Source of the DNA: Glandiceps talaboti | Taxonomy: Eukaryota; Hemichordata; Enteropneusta; Spengelidae | DNA length: 64,000 nt | Reading direction: 5' to 3' | Assembly (NCBI RefSeq): GCF_964340395.1 | Contig: NC_135567.1 | Coordinates: 14,550,306-14,614,305, forward strand | Part shown: positions 29,700 through 64,000 of the stretch, one piece after another | Numbering within the stretch: position 1 is the first letter of the stretch | Layout of the letters: each line of letters begins with the position of its first letter | Position numbers and translations under genes: made by a program | Notes under the pieces: generated by a model | What the model saw: the letters and a program-made list of their open reading frames with translations, nothing else | Database searches by the model: none | Told to the model about the DNA's origin: nothing

Positions 29700-31365
29700 A
29701 AATGGTAAAATAAAACATCAAAAATATTTTCCTTTTTATTTCTTCTTACACAAAATTTAATATCTCACTTTTTTGGATTTATAGAATACGTTGCCATGGT
29801 AATAATTTCAATTTCAGAATCGCATATCAATTTGATTTAAGTGAATATACAGGGTGTTTGTGTTGACTATATTACCATGGCAACAATACATTTGATAGAA
29901 GTATGTTTAGGAAAGCTATGATTTTTCCAATAGTTTTGTTCCTTATTGCAGATCAACTCTTTCTACCCATCATCCCCTTGAGAAATGGAATAGTCCAAAA
30001 ACATTCATTTGTGCATTTTTAATCTCCGAGGGTGACAGTGTTCAGAAGGTGAAATTTGTGTGATGTGTGTAATTGTGAAAGGGGTCAGATGATTGGTTGG
30101 TTGCTGTGAAACAAGCCAATCACAGATATCCTTACTTACCATTAAAGGTTATGAAATCTATCAAGTGATTGGTTGTTACTATAATTTGTTCTGAAACAAG
30201 CCAATTACAGAGAGCCTAACTAAATCAGTGAATGTCAAAATACATGTCATTGAGAGATCTTTCAGATGATTGGTAGGTTGTTAATTCTCATTTCTGAAGC
30301 AAGCCTGAAACAAACACAGACCCCTAACCAATGAAAGAACATGTTATTGTGAAATCTTCAAATGATTGGTTGGTTATTTTTCATTATCAATCACAGCCAT
30401 ACTTCAAATTTGACCAAAGTTAGGGGTGCTCTTGGTATATTGCTTTTAATCAATAGCCTAAGTCTGCTCTTTTTTTTTTAGAAAGACAACTGTTGTATTT
30501 TACAAGGTAAAACCTATGCATACAATGGGGCATGTGTCTAGTGAAAATTTTTGGAATGAGACATCGAGATCGGAGATATTGGCGAGTGTAGATTTCACAA
30601 CAGCATATAACATACTGATAGTTAGAGTTAGTTGTGATGTATCAAAATAAAATATTACATTTCATATCATTTCTGTAAAATGATGATTTGACCCTGGGTG
30701 CAAGCTACACAAATATAACAAATTGCATCAATGTTTATGTACGCTTGGCTTAGCGACCTCAAGGTTTGACTGGGGATAGCCTTCCTCCCTTTGTTTTTTT
30801 TCATGCACCGTCACTGTCAGCTACTACCTGTTTTGCTCTCGGATGCCACTTGCATCTCTTGTCAATTACACGGCAAAGCTTGTGCAATTTTGGTTAATTT
30901 TATTACCATGGAAACCAACCTATCAGCAAACTGTATCACAACGAATGTATATGTGGTAGCTTAAATAAATAAGTGGGTGATAACATAGTCTAGTTCTGGA
31001 TATCGCTGTGTTTCTGAATTCTTGTGTTTCGGTTAATATTTCTAACTAGAGGATTGGCTTACAAAAATTGTCATGGTGATAAAGGGTAGTTCTACGTCTA
31101 CATTTGTTTCAACAGGTAGGTTAGAATGTTTCTTCCTGTACACTATATATGCATGGGTGAATACTGAAAGTTGCCAGATATCTGTGTGTTCACTTTCACC
31201 AGGGTCAAACACCAAACATCAAAAAATTGAAGGTTCAAATTTAATGAAATAACAAAAGAGAAATCAAACTTGGCTGTCCTATCTTCACCTTATTTTCATT
31301 GTTGTCGTCCCCATTCTAAAGTACTTATCAAAGAGAACTGCAACTTTGAAAAGGACACTGAGGTA
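29700..31365. other. Intergenic DNA between convergent ZIP and BZW genes
   Basis: No coding exon was recognised. Several diverged repeats of 'GATGATTGGTTGGTTG...ACAAGCCAATCACAGA' occur between 30080 and 30380, a loose tandem family of about 70-90 bp. Part of this stretch could be BZW 3'UTR, but a good minus-strand AATAAA already occurs close to the BZW stop. Confidence 0.5.
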
Positions 31366-31367
31366 AT

Positions 31368-31620
31368 CATGCCATAGGGGTAACCCTATTGGTTCTACAG
31401 TGACATTAGGGGTAACCCTATTGATTCTATAGTTATATGAGGGGTAACCCTATTGATTCTATAGTGATATTAGAGGTAACCCTATTGGTTCTACAGTGAC
31501 ATTAGGGGTAACCCTATTGATTCTATAGTTATATGAGGGGTAACCCTATTGATTCTATAGTGATATTAGAGGTAACCCTATTGGTTCTACAGTGACATTA
31601 GGGGTAACCCTATTGGGTCA
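31368..31620. repeat. About 32-bp minisatellite, 8 copies
   Basis: The unit is GGGGTAACCCTATTGRTTCT plus AYAGTGAYATTA. It carries alternating internal variants, so a higher-order unit of three monomers can be seen twice. Confidence 0.9.
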
Positions 31621-32041
31621 AGCAACATGATTGGGTAGGTTTAGAATGAAATTATTTTGCAAATATAAGTCCCTCTGCATTTATCGCCATCAACCCCATA
31701 CTCCAAAACTTTTGGTTCAGTCCTATTGTTCTATCCAAACCATTACAAAACCATGGGGTTGACAAGATTGAAACCGAGGGGTGGATTTTATATTGCATTT
31801 ATATGTAAACTATGTCATGAAAGTTGAAAATTAAACCAAGTATGATTCCTGTTTTGCCAAAAGTGAAAAAAAAGTTGCACGACAAGTAGAATGATGGTGT
31901 TCGGAAAACTACATGTATACATAGAAGTCAACAGAAAAACGTTACCATGGTGATACTACAGTGTGTGCTGTGACACTGAATACTATACATTCTACATAGG
32001 TTTCTTGGATAAAAATAGTTTTTGTAATATTTTCGGTCCAT

Positions 32042-32047
32042 TTTATT
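32042..32047 (-). promoter_or_regulatory. Candidate poly-A signal of BZW
   Basis: The minus strand reads AATAAA 39 bp after the BZW stop codon at 32086. That would make a very short 3'UTR, so a more distal site is also possible. Confidence 0.4.
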
Positions 32048-32085
32048 TGCATCCATAAGTTAAACCATATTTCTTCACTGTCTCT

Positions 32086-57010
<24,925 letters not shown>

Positions 57011-57021
57011 ACAACTGATAG

Positions 57022-58620
57022 CTGAAATCAACAGAAAGACATCTTGTAAATATATTCACATTCATATTCATATTTATATTCACTTCTTGATGAATTCTCC
57101 AAAGAGAGAACATTGTCAAGGTAAAAAAATTTGTTATCACACATATTATACAAACACTCACGATACAGAACGTACGACACTGGTAATCGAGCCTTAGGTT
57201 TTCTAAGATAGCGGTACATTTTTTCTTCAAAAAGATATGAATAAGTAGATTGTTGGTCGATTGGTATTATTTTACATCTGGGCTTGACATTTTTTTGGTT
57301 ATTGGCACACAAGCATTCCGCTTGCCTAGTTGGAATACGACTGTTGTATAGAATTATTTAGGGACAATGTAACTGTTAGCATCGAGTCGCATACACCATT
57401 TTCATACTAGTATGATATAATAATAATAATAATAATAATATCTAATAATAATAATAATCTTTATTCCCAGAAATACATATACATATATAATAATTCTACA
57501 ATGTATAAAGTATTCAACTTGGGAAAGGGAGAAAAAAAAATAGTTGTCTTTGCAACTAGTCGAGTCCATCCTTTTCTTAGGGATTAGGAATTACTAAATT
57601 CTGGGGCTGCTGATTAAATTGAATGTATTGCAACATTGACAGAATAGAAAAAATCATAAAGGATTTACAAAAATACAATATACATATATATCACTATCAA
57701 TATATATATCCCTGTATCAAGAAAAACAATAACCCCAAAACATTACAGTAGAATGATGCTGGCTTGATATTTCACTCATGGGACAGCTGAGCATGTGTTT
57801 AACACAGAAGATAGACATATTTCAACTCTAGACTAACAATAACCATGGATGTATTAGTGAGAAGGATTCTGGACGGCTGTTTAATCCTATTACTTCTTTT
57901 GTTTACGTCAATTAACCCTTTGTCTCCGCTGCTCTTTGAAGACCGATGAACGTTCCTGCAAATTTGCATATGGGTGGAGCTCACGTCTTGAGCTGTACCT
58001 GTCATGATGTTTGAACGGGTTGCGCATTAGGGGGTAAAGGTTAGAAGACATGCGCAATTGACATGTCTGAGTGCATTGCCCAACTGTGAACCCAACGATA
58101 CCGGAAGCAAGAAAATCGATCGAGTTATACGTAAGTTACAGCAAATTATACGTTTTTCATACCCCAAAAGTAACCCTTTTCAAATCTTCTCCCCTTGTGA
58201 CAAAAAGTGACATCTAGCGCTCATTTACTGATCATTAGAAAGCCTGCAACGTGTTCCTTCCGACCATGTATGTGGGAATGGTGTCATGTCATGAGCTATC
58301 ACGATAGAGACAATTTGTTTACCACTGTCTCACTATATACTGTTTCCGTTCCCCTATACAAAAGCTATGGGTGTAAGTGTAAGTTCTCCATTTTCTCGTA
58401 AAGAACATGTACGAGTAGGCGCCGTATTCCCCTCTTCCTAGCGATTAGTTTTAGTTTGAAGTATAGCTTGTGATCTAACCTTCATGGCTGGACATTTGCT
58501 ACCAATCCACGTGCATGGGCGGACTCACAATCCCATGACGAATTTCGGATCCCAACGGGCCCATGTCTTTTACTATCCGCCATATTGAAATATTTGTTTA
58601 CACTTCCCGTCTCAGTTGTT
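57022..58620. other. 5' flank or first intron of BZW
   Basis: No coding exon was recognised. Features seen are (AAT)n at 57420-57460 followed by CTTTATT (SINE- or LINE-tail-like) and an ETS-type CCGGAAG at 58094-58100. An acceptor at 57022 implies that a non-coding BZW exon and promoter lie upstream of it. They could be here or nearer SEM1; I cannot place them. Confidence 0.4.
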
Positions 58621-58627
58621 ACATTGG

Positions 58628-58966
58628 TCACTTGCTGAAGTTGTTGTTTACAAGAGAATGTTTGTTAAGGACTTGGTATCGTGGGTTAATAGTTAATACA
58701 ACTCCAAATACGATAATACTATCCGAAAGTTTTTTCCCTGCCACATATTCTTCCACTGGTGGGGGCTTGAAGGAGCCGGGCCCTTGCTGTTTGTAATTAA
58801 TAAACAGTACAAAATTTGATTTGTCTGTCAACATTCCATGGATATCGATACATCCCCAGGATCCATGAAACTCGCGAAAACCCTGTTCTTTAGAAACCCA
58901 CGTATATACATCATGTGAAGTGTATGATAAGCTACTGATTTCATGTATTAGCAATTTGTCTTGCAT
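58628..58966 (-). other. Unassigned 112-codon open frame
   Basis: An open minus-strand frame with mixed amino-acid composition and no repeat origin (for example REFHGSWGCIDIHGML and SFKPPPVEEYVAGKKL). I do not recognise a family. It could be an exon, a transposon remnant or chance; no clear flanking splice pair was found. Confidence 0.2.
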
Positions 58967-59495
58967 TGTGTATTAAACTTATGAGATACATTATAATTTT
59001 CATTATGCAACAGACTGTGAAGAGAAATTGAACACTTGTTGTTGTTGTTCAAACTTCAATGCAAACGATGGTGCCCCAATCCCTCCTTACATGTATGCTT
59101 GTTTTCACCCCAATAAAATGTTTTATCATTTGCATGTTACAGATGGTGAAGTGGCAATAATGGATAGACACAAGTAAGCTGTATAAAGTCGATCGACAAC
59201 CGACCTGTAAAATGTCATATTCATCTATGATATTGAAAGGATTGCAAGTGGATGTCACCAATGAAGATTCTTGATTCAGTGACAAGCAACATTCTTTTAT
59301 ATAATCTGAATTTACCCTTGTTTGGCATTTTTAATGTCTAGTTTATGCATAAAACAATTGACAATGACAAGTACCAAAGAGATTATCTTTTTATATTTAA
59401 TGATTTTTTATGCGACAAATGAAGTTTGACTTAATAAAATCAGTTTCATTCAAACACATCCTCTCCATTGTTGTATTTCAACTGACAAATATATT

Positions 59496-59861
59496 TCATC
59501 TATTAAATAAATGAAGTCTTACATTCAGTAGCTCAAATCTGTACCTATCGTCCACACTCGACTCGCAACCATTTTTATTTCTTGTACAATCAATCTTGAA
59601 ACACATAGAGTATTGAAAAATATCAACTAGATTATCTGCAAACTGTTGAACGGGTGAATCTGCATTGGAAGTGATAAAAGCCAGAACTGGCTTGACTTCC
59701 TTCTCTAAATTTTCATTCAGTTCCAACACTGAGCCACTGATAATATTCTTGGCGGCACTACACAGCAAAGAAGAGCTATTCTTTTTCGCATTTTCCAGAG
59801 TATATGTAACCTTGACTGCAACTAGAACGAAACACAAATATGAGATCCATTTATTTTTCAC
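59496..59861 (-). CDS. Possible small secreted protein exon, unknown function
   Basis: An ATG frame of 121 codons starts with a plausible signal peptide (MKNKWISYLCFVLVAVKVTYT). A polar, Cys-containing segment follows (FKIDCTRNKNGCESS). An acceptor-like TTGCAG lies within the signal region and a donor GTAAGA near the end (AAT|GTAAGA, 59524-59519). The true exon may therefore be shorter and joined to others I could not find. I recognise no family. It lies between the divergent BZW and SEM1 genes. Confidence 0.3.
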   Translation of the reverse strand: MKNKWISYLCFVLVAVKVTYTLENAKKNSSSLLCSAAKNIISGSVLELNENLEKEVKPVLAFITSNADSPVQQFADNLVDIFQYSMCFKIDCTRNKNGCESSVDDRYRFELLNVRLHLFNR

Positions 59862-60412
59862 ATTATGTTTCTTTTTGTATACATTCCAATTGATAATAAA
59901 TATACAAGTTTGTCTTCATAACAATATATATAAAGTAAGCGATATAATACTTTCATTGCATATGCTCACAATGTCACAGGCATTTACATTCCATGATCTT
60001 AAACAATCAAAAATGCATTCAAATATTGGGCAGTTTTTTTTACCTTCAGTACTTCATGTTCTACATGAGTTGTACATGTAATTTCCTGTTCCTCCATGAT
60101 GAGAATTGAAACAGAAATTGAACTATCAATATATATTCAAATATCGGTGTAATGCAACTAAAATACTAAATGGCATAACATGAATGTATCGACAAAAATC
60201 AACAACAAATGAACGGGTAATGTACCTGCACAAATTCGACAGAACCAATCGCCTTCAGCAGTTCAGGAATAGCGTCAGCCGTCAAGTCTGATACCAGATG
60301 ATACCACACGTTGGACTGTCGCATTCAATCACATCCATCGTCTCAGGACCGCCACAGGAGTCATCCTACATGAACTCTTGCTCGATATTATATCAGCATC
60401 TTCGTGTGTGTA

Positions 60413-60705
60413 CACAGCCGCTTGTAAACTGTTATTCCTTTCCTAAATTTTATTCTTGTCTATGACGGTCCTAATACAGAACAATGACGTTATTATATCG
60501 GGGTTGGCTATATTCTTATAAAATCGGTAGCGATGTCATACATACACTGTACAGTACACACAACACGTACTTGACATCGCTACCGATTTTATAATATCAT
60601 CACCAATCCCTATAACAACGTCATTGTTCTGTATTAGGACCGTCATAGACAAGAATAAAACCATTAACCATCTAGGAAAGGAATAACAGTTTACAAGCGA
60701 CTGTG
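60413..60705. mobile_element. Foldback MITE, complete copy
   Basis: The ends are ACAGCCGCTTGTAAACTGTT at the left and AACAGTTTACAAGCGACTGT at the right. The arms of about 125 bp (60413-60540 and 60575-60705) pair over TTATTCTTGTCTATGACGGT and AATCGGTAGCGATGTCA, around a loop of about 35 bp. The right arm recurs at 16390-16550 upstream of the ZIP gene. No ORF. Confidence 0.88.
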
Positions 60706-62247
60706 TGTGTATGCCATTTTGAATGCCATTTACGTACGGAAGAATGACGGAAATTGCCGATGATAACCCGATGAGCTCCTATGAATAAGTTATCACGTTA
60801 ATCTTGTTACGGAAAGCCTGCCAAATCCCCGGAAGTATTAACGTCGGCAAGGATCACGGAAACAATACGTCAAAGGAACGTGCGATATCCTTCTCACTAA
60901 TACATCCATGCAATAACAGAGACACAATAAACACAGCAGGATCCTTTACCCAATCACACTGAACACTGATAAGCATTGCTATTCTTTCACAGTGCAGTAA
61001 AAACAGGCTCATTACACATAGACTTGAAGATTTTAATGTCTTCACTGTTTTCTAACTAATAATCAACATATCAGCTAACATCCCCACTGTGCACAGCACC
61101 TATGTAATTGTTTCTTTTGCATTAGAAGTTGTCTGAATGTTTGTGTAAAAAATGTTATTTAAAATGGGTGAAACACCAAGGCAAAGTCATTTGTACTGTA
61201 TTAGAACATATCTACATTCATTAATCTATTAAAACATTAATAATTTACTTGTGTATTATTTTCGTAACACACATGACCTTGTTATTCTCTGTTAGGATTT
61301 CCTTCAGTACTAATAGATGAATGTCCTTCAACAAAACCTACACAGGCTACAGCCAATGAAACCCATCAATCATATCTTTGAAAAAAGGAGGAAGTTAATA
61401 CTGTATTCTAAAAGGCCTATTTTTTCACACAAGATGTACACCTGGTCAGTAGCGATCACTTTGACAGATATTGGCGCATTCCCTGCCAGAAATTAACGTC
61501 AAAATAACAAATATTTTAGCCAAAATATGGCTGCGATCTCGAAGGTCAAAGGTCACGGCCGCGTCTCTTCACACTACCATTTCTTGGCACGGATGACTCA
61601 AACTTCACCAGAAACGTAAACTCACACTCCCAAACAATAGACAGGCAAAAAATTTCACACAAACAAAGTCTAAGCGGTATTATTATCAAACAGACGTCGA
61701 CAAATACGATATAGTGATATTCCCAACGTGGTAAATGCACCTAGATAACTGAAGAGTTCGTATGTTACGTGTACCCGACAAAAACCTTACTCGCCACACC
61801 GTGCACACGCAAACCATTCATTCACAAGAAATCTCGTGAACATTTTTGCCAAAATACACCGTATTTTACACTTTTAGGAATTAAGTTTTGTCAAATGTAA
61901 CATTAGATGTCTATAAAAGTCCAAAATATGTCAAATTTTCTCAAGTCTTTATGAATACTTACATAGGGAACTCTTCCGTATGAAAAATAGAAGAAACGAT
62001 TTTGTCCAACGTGATCTTCTCCACGAGCTGACTCGTTCGCAGACGTGAATATGATAATTCAAAGAGAATTTTTTACGGTAATAAAAATATATAGTTTTAT
62101 CAATTAATTTTACATTACTAAGCCTAATTTATTCAATTAATTTCAACTACATGATTCGATTATTTACAGATCTTCATATTAAAATCAAATTCAGCTCTCG
62201 GAAACAGTATTTTTACTTATTTATTCTGGAACGATCCTAAATTCAAA
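60706..62247. other. Upstream region of SEM1
   Basis: No coding exon was recognised. A perfect DR1 motif AGGTCA-A-AGGTCA is at 61543-61555, about 700 bp upstream of the SEM1 start. The rest is AT-rich. Confidence 0.45.
61543..61555 (+). promoter_or_regulatory. Perfect DR1 motif upstream of SEM1
   Basis: AGGTCA, one A, AGGTCA: the ideal direct repeat for HNF4/RXR-class receptors. One such motif is not enough to claim regulation. Related half-site pairs occur at 33349 and 42722. Confidence 0.4.
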
Positions 62248-63601
62248 ATGGCTGACACCACGAGAAAGACTGACTTAGGATTACTCGAGGAAGATGACGA
62301 ATTTGAAGAGTTTCCAGCCGAAGGTTAGTGATTCCGACAAAACAAATATCATTATCATGGTCGATTCTTTTACATATGTGGTGTATTTGATGCTGCTAGG
62401 TGAAGGGACGCAGATATCGGCGAAGTCATCAAAGTTGTCCGAATGACACTGCAATCCATTGATGGGATGTACTGTTGCTTGTACAGAATGAATAATTTAG
62501 CGTATTTTAGCAGTGGTACTGCCGTTACTAGTACTAGTACATTGTTTATGAATAGAGGTCAAAGTAAAGAGAAAACTTGGACCACGATTGTGGTGTCTGG
62601 TAATAGAAATAATGGCGAGGTTAAACCTGAACGACATTGTGAATTTGTTAGTCTTTACTTAGTGTTAGTTTTTACTTTAGCAAATACACTTTTTTGTATT
62701 GCTAACAAAAACATGATGCGGTCATTAGAATTTATTCTTAAATTATTGGGGAGAACTAACCAGAACATGATGTTTACCAAGAGGTTATGTAATGAACATG
62801 AAGTTTTACATCTGTTTTCTATTGTATAATATTTGAAATATTGTACTGTGCATGTGTACTAATAAAAGAGCAATTTTTATCATGGTAGTCCGAACTCACC
62901 TAGAATGTTTACATTTGTATATGAGAGTGCCCTGTGATATCAAGACTCATAGGATGTTGTGACCTGTAGATATTCAATCCTAAGCTAGTCTAGTTCCTAA
63001 ACGATGTGATACTAGTAACAATTACTATGATCATCACCACTCACTATGTCTAGTCAAAGTAGTTACTCTAGCACAGAATTATGTGCTACCCCCAACAGCG
63101 TTCATATAAACATGATGACGTGCGATTTTAGTCAAAACAGCTGTTCTAATTGAATATCAATGATTTTCAGGTATATTTTGAAGGCAGTAAACCAATTACA
63201 ATTGTGTTTGCCCCTCACCCAGCATGGGGTTTAGCCAGATTAATGGTAAAATGTTTGACTTTGACTAGTCGTGATGAGTGGAGATGATTGTAGTAATCGT
63301 AACTCATGTTGTATAGGAACTAGACTACATTACTAAAGGTCTTGGTGTCTTTGTTACATTTGTTTTAGGAAAACCGCTGTCATCTTATCTATATCTATCT
63401 CATTGTTATTGACTGTTGTGTTATATTTTATCAGGAAAACTGCTGTCATTTTATCTACATCTATCTCATTGTTATCGACTGTTGTGTTATTTTTGACTTT
63501 TCAGAATGGACTGGACTAGATGAAGACCAGGAAGATGTCAATGTCTGGGAAGATAACTGGGATGACGATAACGTAGAAGACGATTTTTCCAATCAACTGA
63601 G
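62248..63601 (+). CDS. SEM1: SEM1/DSS1, exons 1-2 (rest beyond right edge)
   Basis: A small, disordered, very acidic protein of the 26S proteasome lid that also binds BRCA2 and the TREX-2 complex. Exon 1 (62248-62323) encodes [20 protein letters not shown] then EFPAE. Exon 2 (63505-63601) continues with [20 protein letters not shown] then [14 protein letters not shown] at the junction gives Glu, and the donor after exon 2 is AG|GTTAGT. These blocks match the human protein almost throughout; only the N-terminus and the ends of the variable linker differ. The last exon (the helix with the final residues) is not in the window. The 1.18-kb intron holds an unrelated open frame and a 66-bp tandem duplication. 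Confidence 0.95.
63366..63495. repeat. About 66-bp tandem duplication before SEM1 exon 2
   Basis: CAGGAAAACTGCTGTCATTTTATCTACATC-type sequence followed by ATTGACTGTTGTGTTAT occurs twice, at about 63366-63430 and 63432-63495. The second copy ends about 10 bp before the exon 2 acceptor and supplies its upstream region. Confidence 0.85.
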
Positions 63602-63869
63602 GTTAGTTCAAATATTAATTTATAGCTCGCGCAGTGATATCAATGACTAGTACACATGCCCATCCTATATGCTATGCTACATTTTTAGGTGGTTTTACCC
63701 AAGGATGCATTGCGGCACAATGACTACACATGTGTGTTCTCTTTACTATGCACATTCTCCACACAGAGGGCGCTGTCTAAAATATCATTGTGACGCAGCT
63801 GGTCACAAATGAATCTACCCTGTGGGAGCTTATGGGCTTTGCTTTGTTATGATATTATTCAGAATTGTA

Positions 63870-63935
63870 GAGTCATGATGGTCCATTGGTTAGTGTGCTC
63901 AGCTCAGTATCTCCAAGTTATTGTTTTGAGTAACA
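63870..63935 (+). repeat. SINE tRNA-like head fragment
   Basis: AGAGTCATGATGGTCCATTGGTTAGTGTG matches in outline the head of the SINE at 22323-22755 and the 60-bp unit at 24720. Only the first 30-40 bp are clear. Confidence 0.5.
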
Positions 63936-64000
63936 AATGTTATTTTATATTATTCTAATCAACTGAGGTCATTTCAAAGATTAATTTTGTAGATTCATGG

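Noticed and set aside
57028-57312. Open frame overlapping the BZW 5' flank on the minus strand
   Set aside because: Overlapping frames on the same strand, no splice support and no family features.
60226-60324. 33-codon frame with a good donor, as a first exon for the secreted frame at 59496-59861
   Set aside because: The splice phases do not match (phase 0 donor, phase 1 acceptor), so the two cannot be joined openly.
62443-62829. 128-codon open frame in the SEM1 intron with a following AATAAA
   Set aside because: No recognisable domain, biased composition and an intronic position; nothing separates it from chance.

Overview
This window is nuclear DNA from an animal, most likely a marine invertebrate bilaterian (lophotrochozoan or non-vertebrate deuterostome; I cannot decide which). 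The coding exons are short, bounded by GT-AG (once GC-AG) introns, and recognisable only when spliced. The non-coding DNA is AT-rich and full of microsatellites, minisatellites, tRNA-derived SINEs, foldback/MITE-like elements and one LINE fragment. I see no bacterial-type operons, rRNA genes, functional tRNA genes or CRISPR arrays.

Layout. (1) 1-14,000, minus strand: two tandem cytochrome P450 genes of the CYP4 type from a roughly 10 kb segmental duplication. Copy A (175-3547) loses its last exons at the left edge. Copy B (6170-13925) is complete: nine exons, 511 codons, with all P450 signatures. (2) 17,027-28,115, plus strand: a complete 12-exon LIV-1-type ZIP zinc transporter of 767 residues. 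It has a signal peptide, a Cys/His-rich ectodomain and the HNxxDG and CHELPHE metal-site motifs, and its introns carry several tandem arrays and two sets of partial exon copies. (3) 32,086-57,010, minus strand: a complete 14-exon BZW1/BZW2 (eIF5-mimic protein) gene of 416 residues. Its last coding exon is a 26-bp microexon separated from the rest by a 13.8-kb intron. (4) Nested inside that intron are two intronless paralogues in tail-to-tail orientation (35,114-37,561 plus; 40,218-42,662 minus). They encode 815- and 814-residue proteins with a DZIP3-type HEPN domain, a B-box, a coiled coil, a filamin-like Ig domain and an NHL propeller. (5) 62,248 to the right edge, plus strand: the first two exons of SEM1/DSS1, the small acidic 26S proteasome lid and BRCA2 partner.

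The genes do not form a single pathway: detoxification/lipid hydroxylation, zinc import, translation-start control and proteasome function are simply neighbours. The strongest candidate for something under-described is the nested HEPN/B-box/NHL pair. It has a TRIM-like layout in which the RING is replaced by a HEPN domain that keeps the R-x4-H RNase-type motif. Between the copies the N-terminal half is almost invariant, while the first part of the NHL propeller has diverged strongly. Other points are loss of the haem-linking glutamate in P450 copy A, an 84-bp micro-element present four times in BZW introns, a near-perfect 134-bp palindrome without a spacer, and a minisatellite built from SINE tRNA-like heads.

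All exon boundaries were deduced by eye from splice signals, reading phase and family knowledge. No alignment or database search was run.
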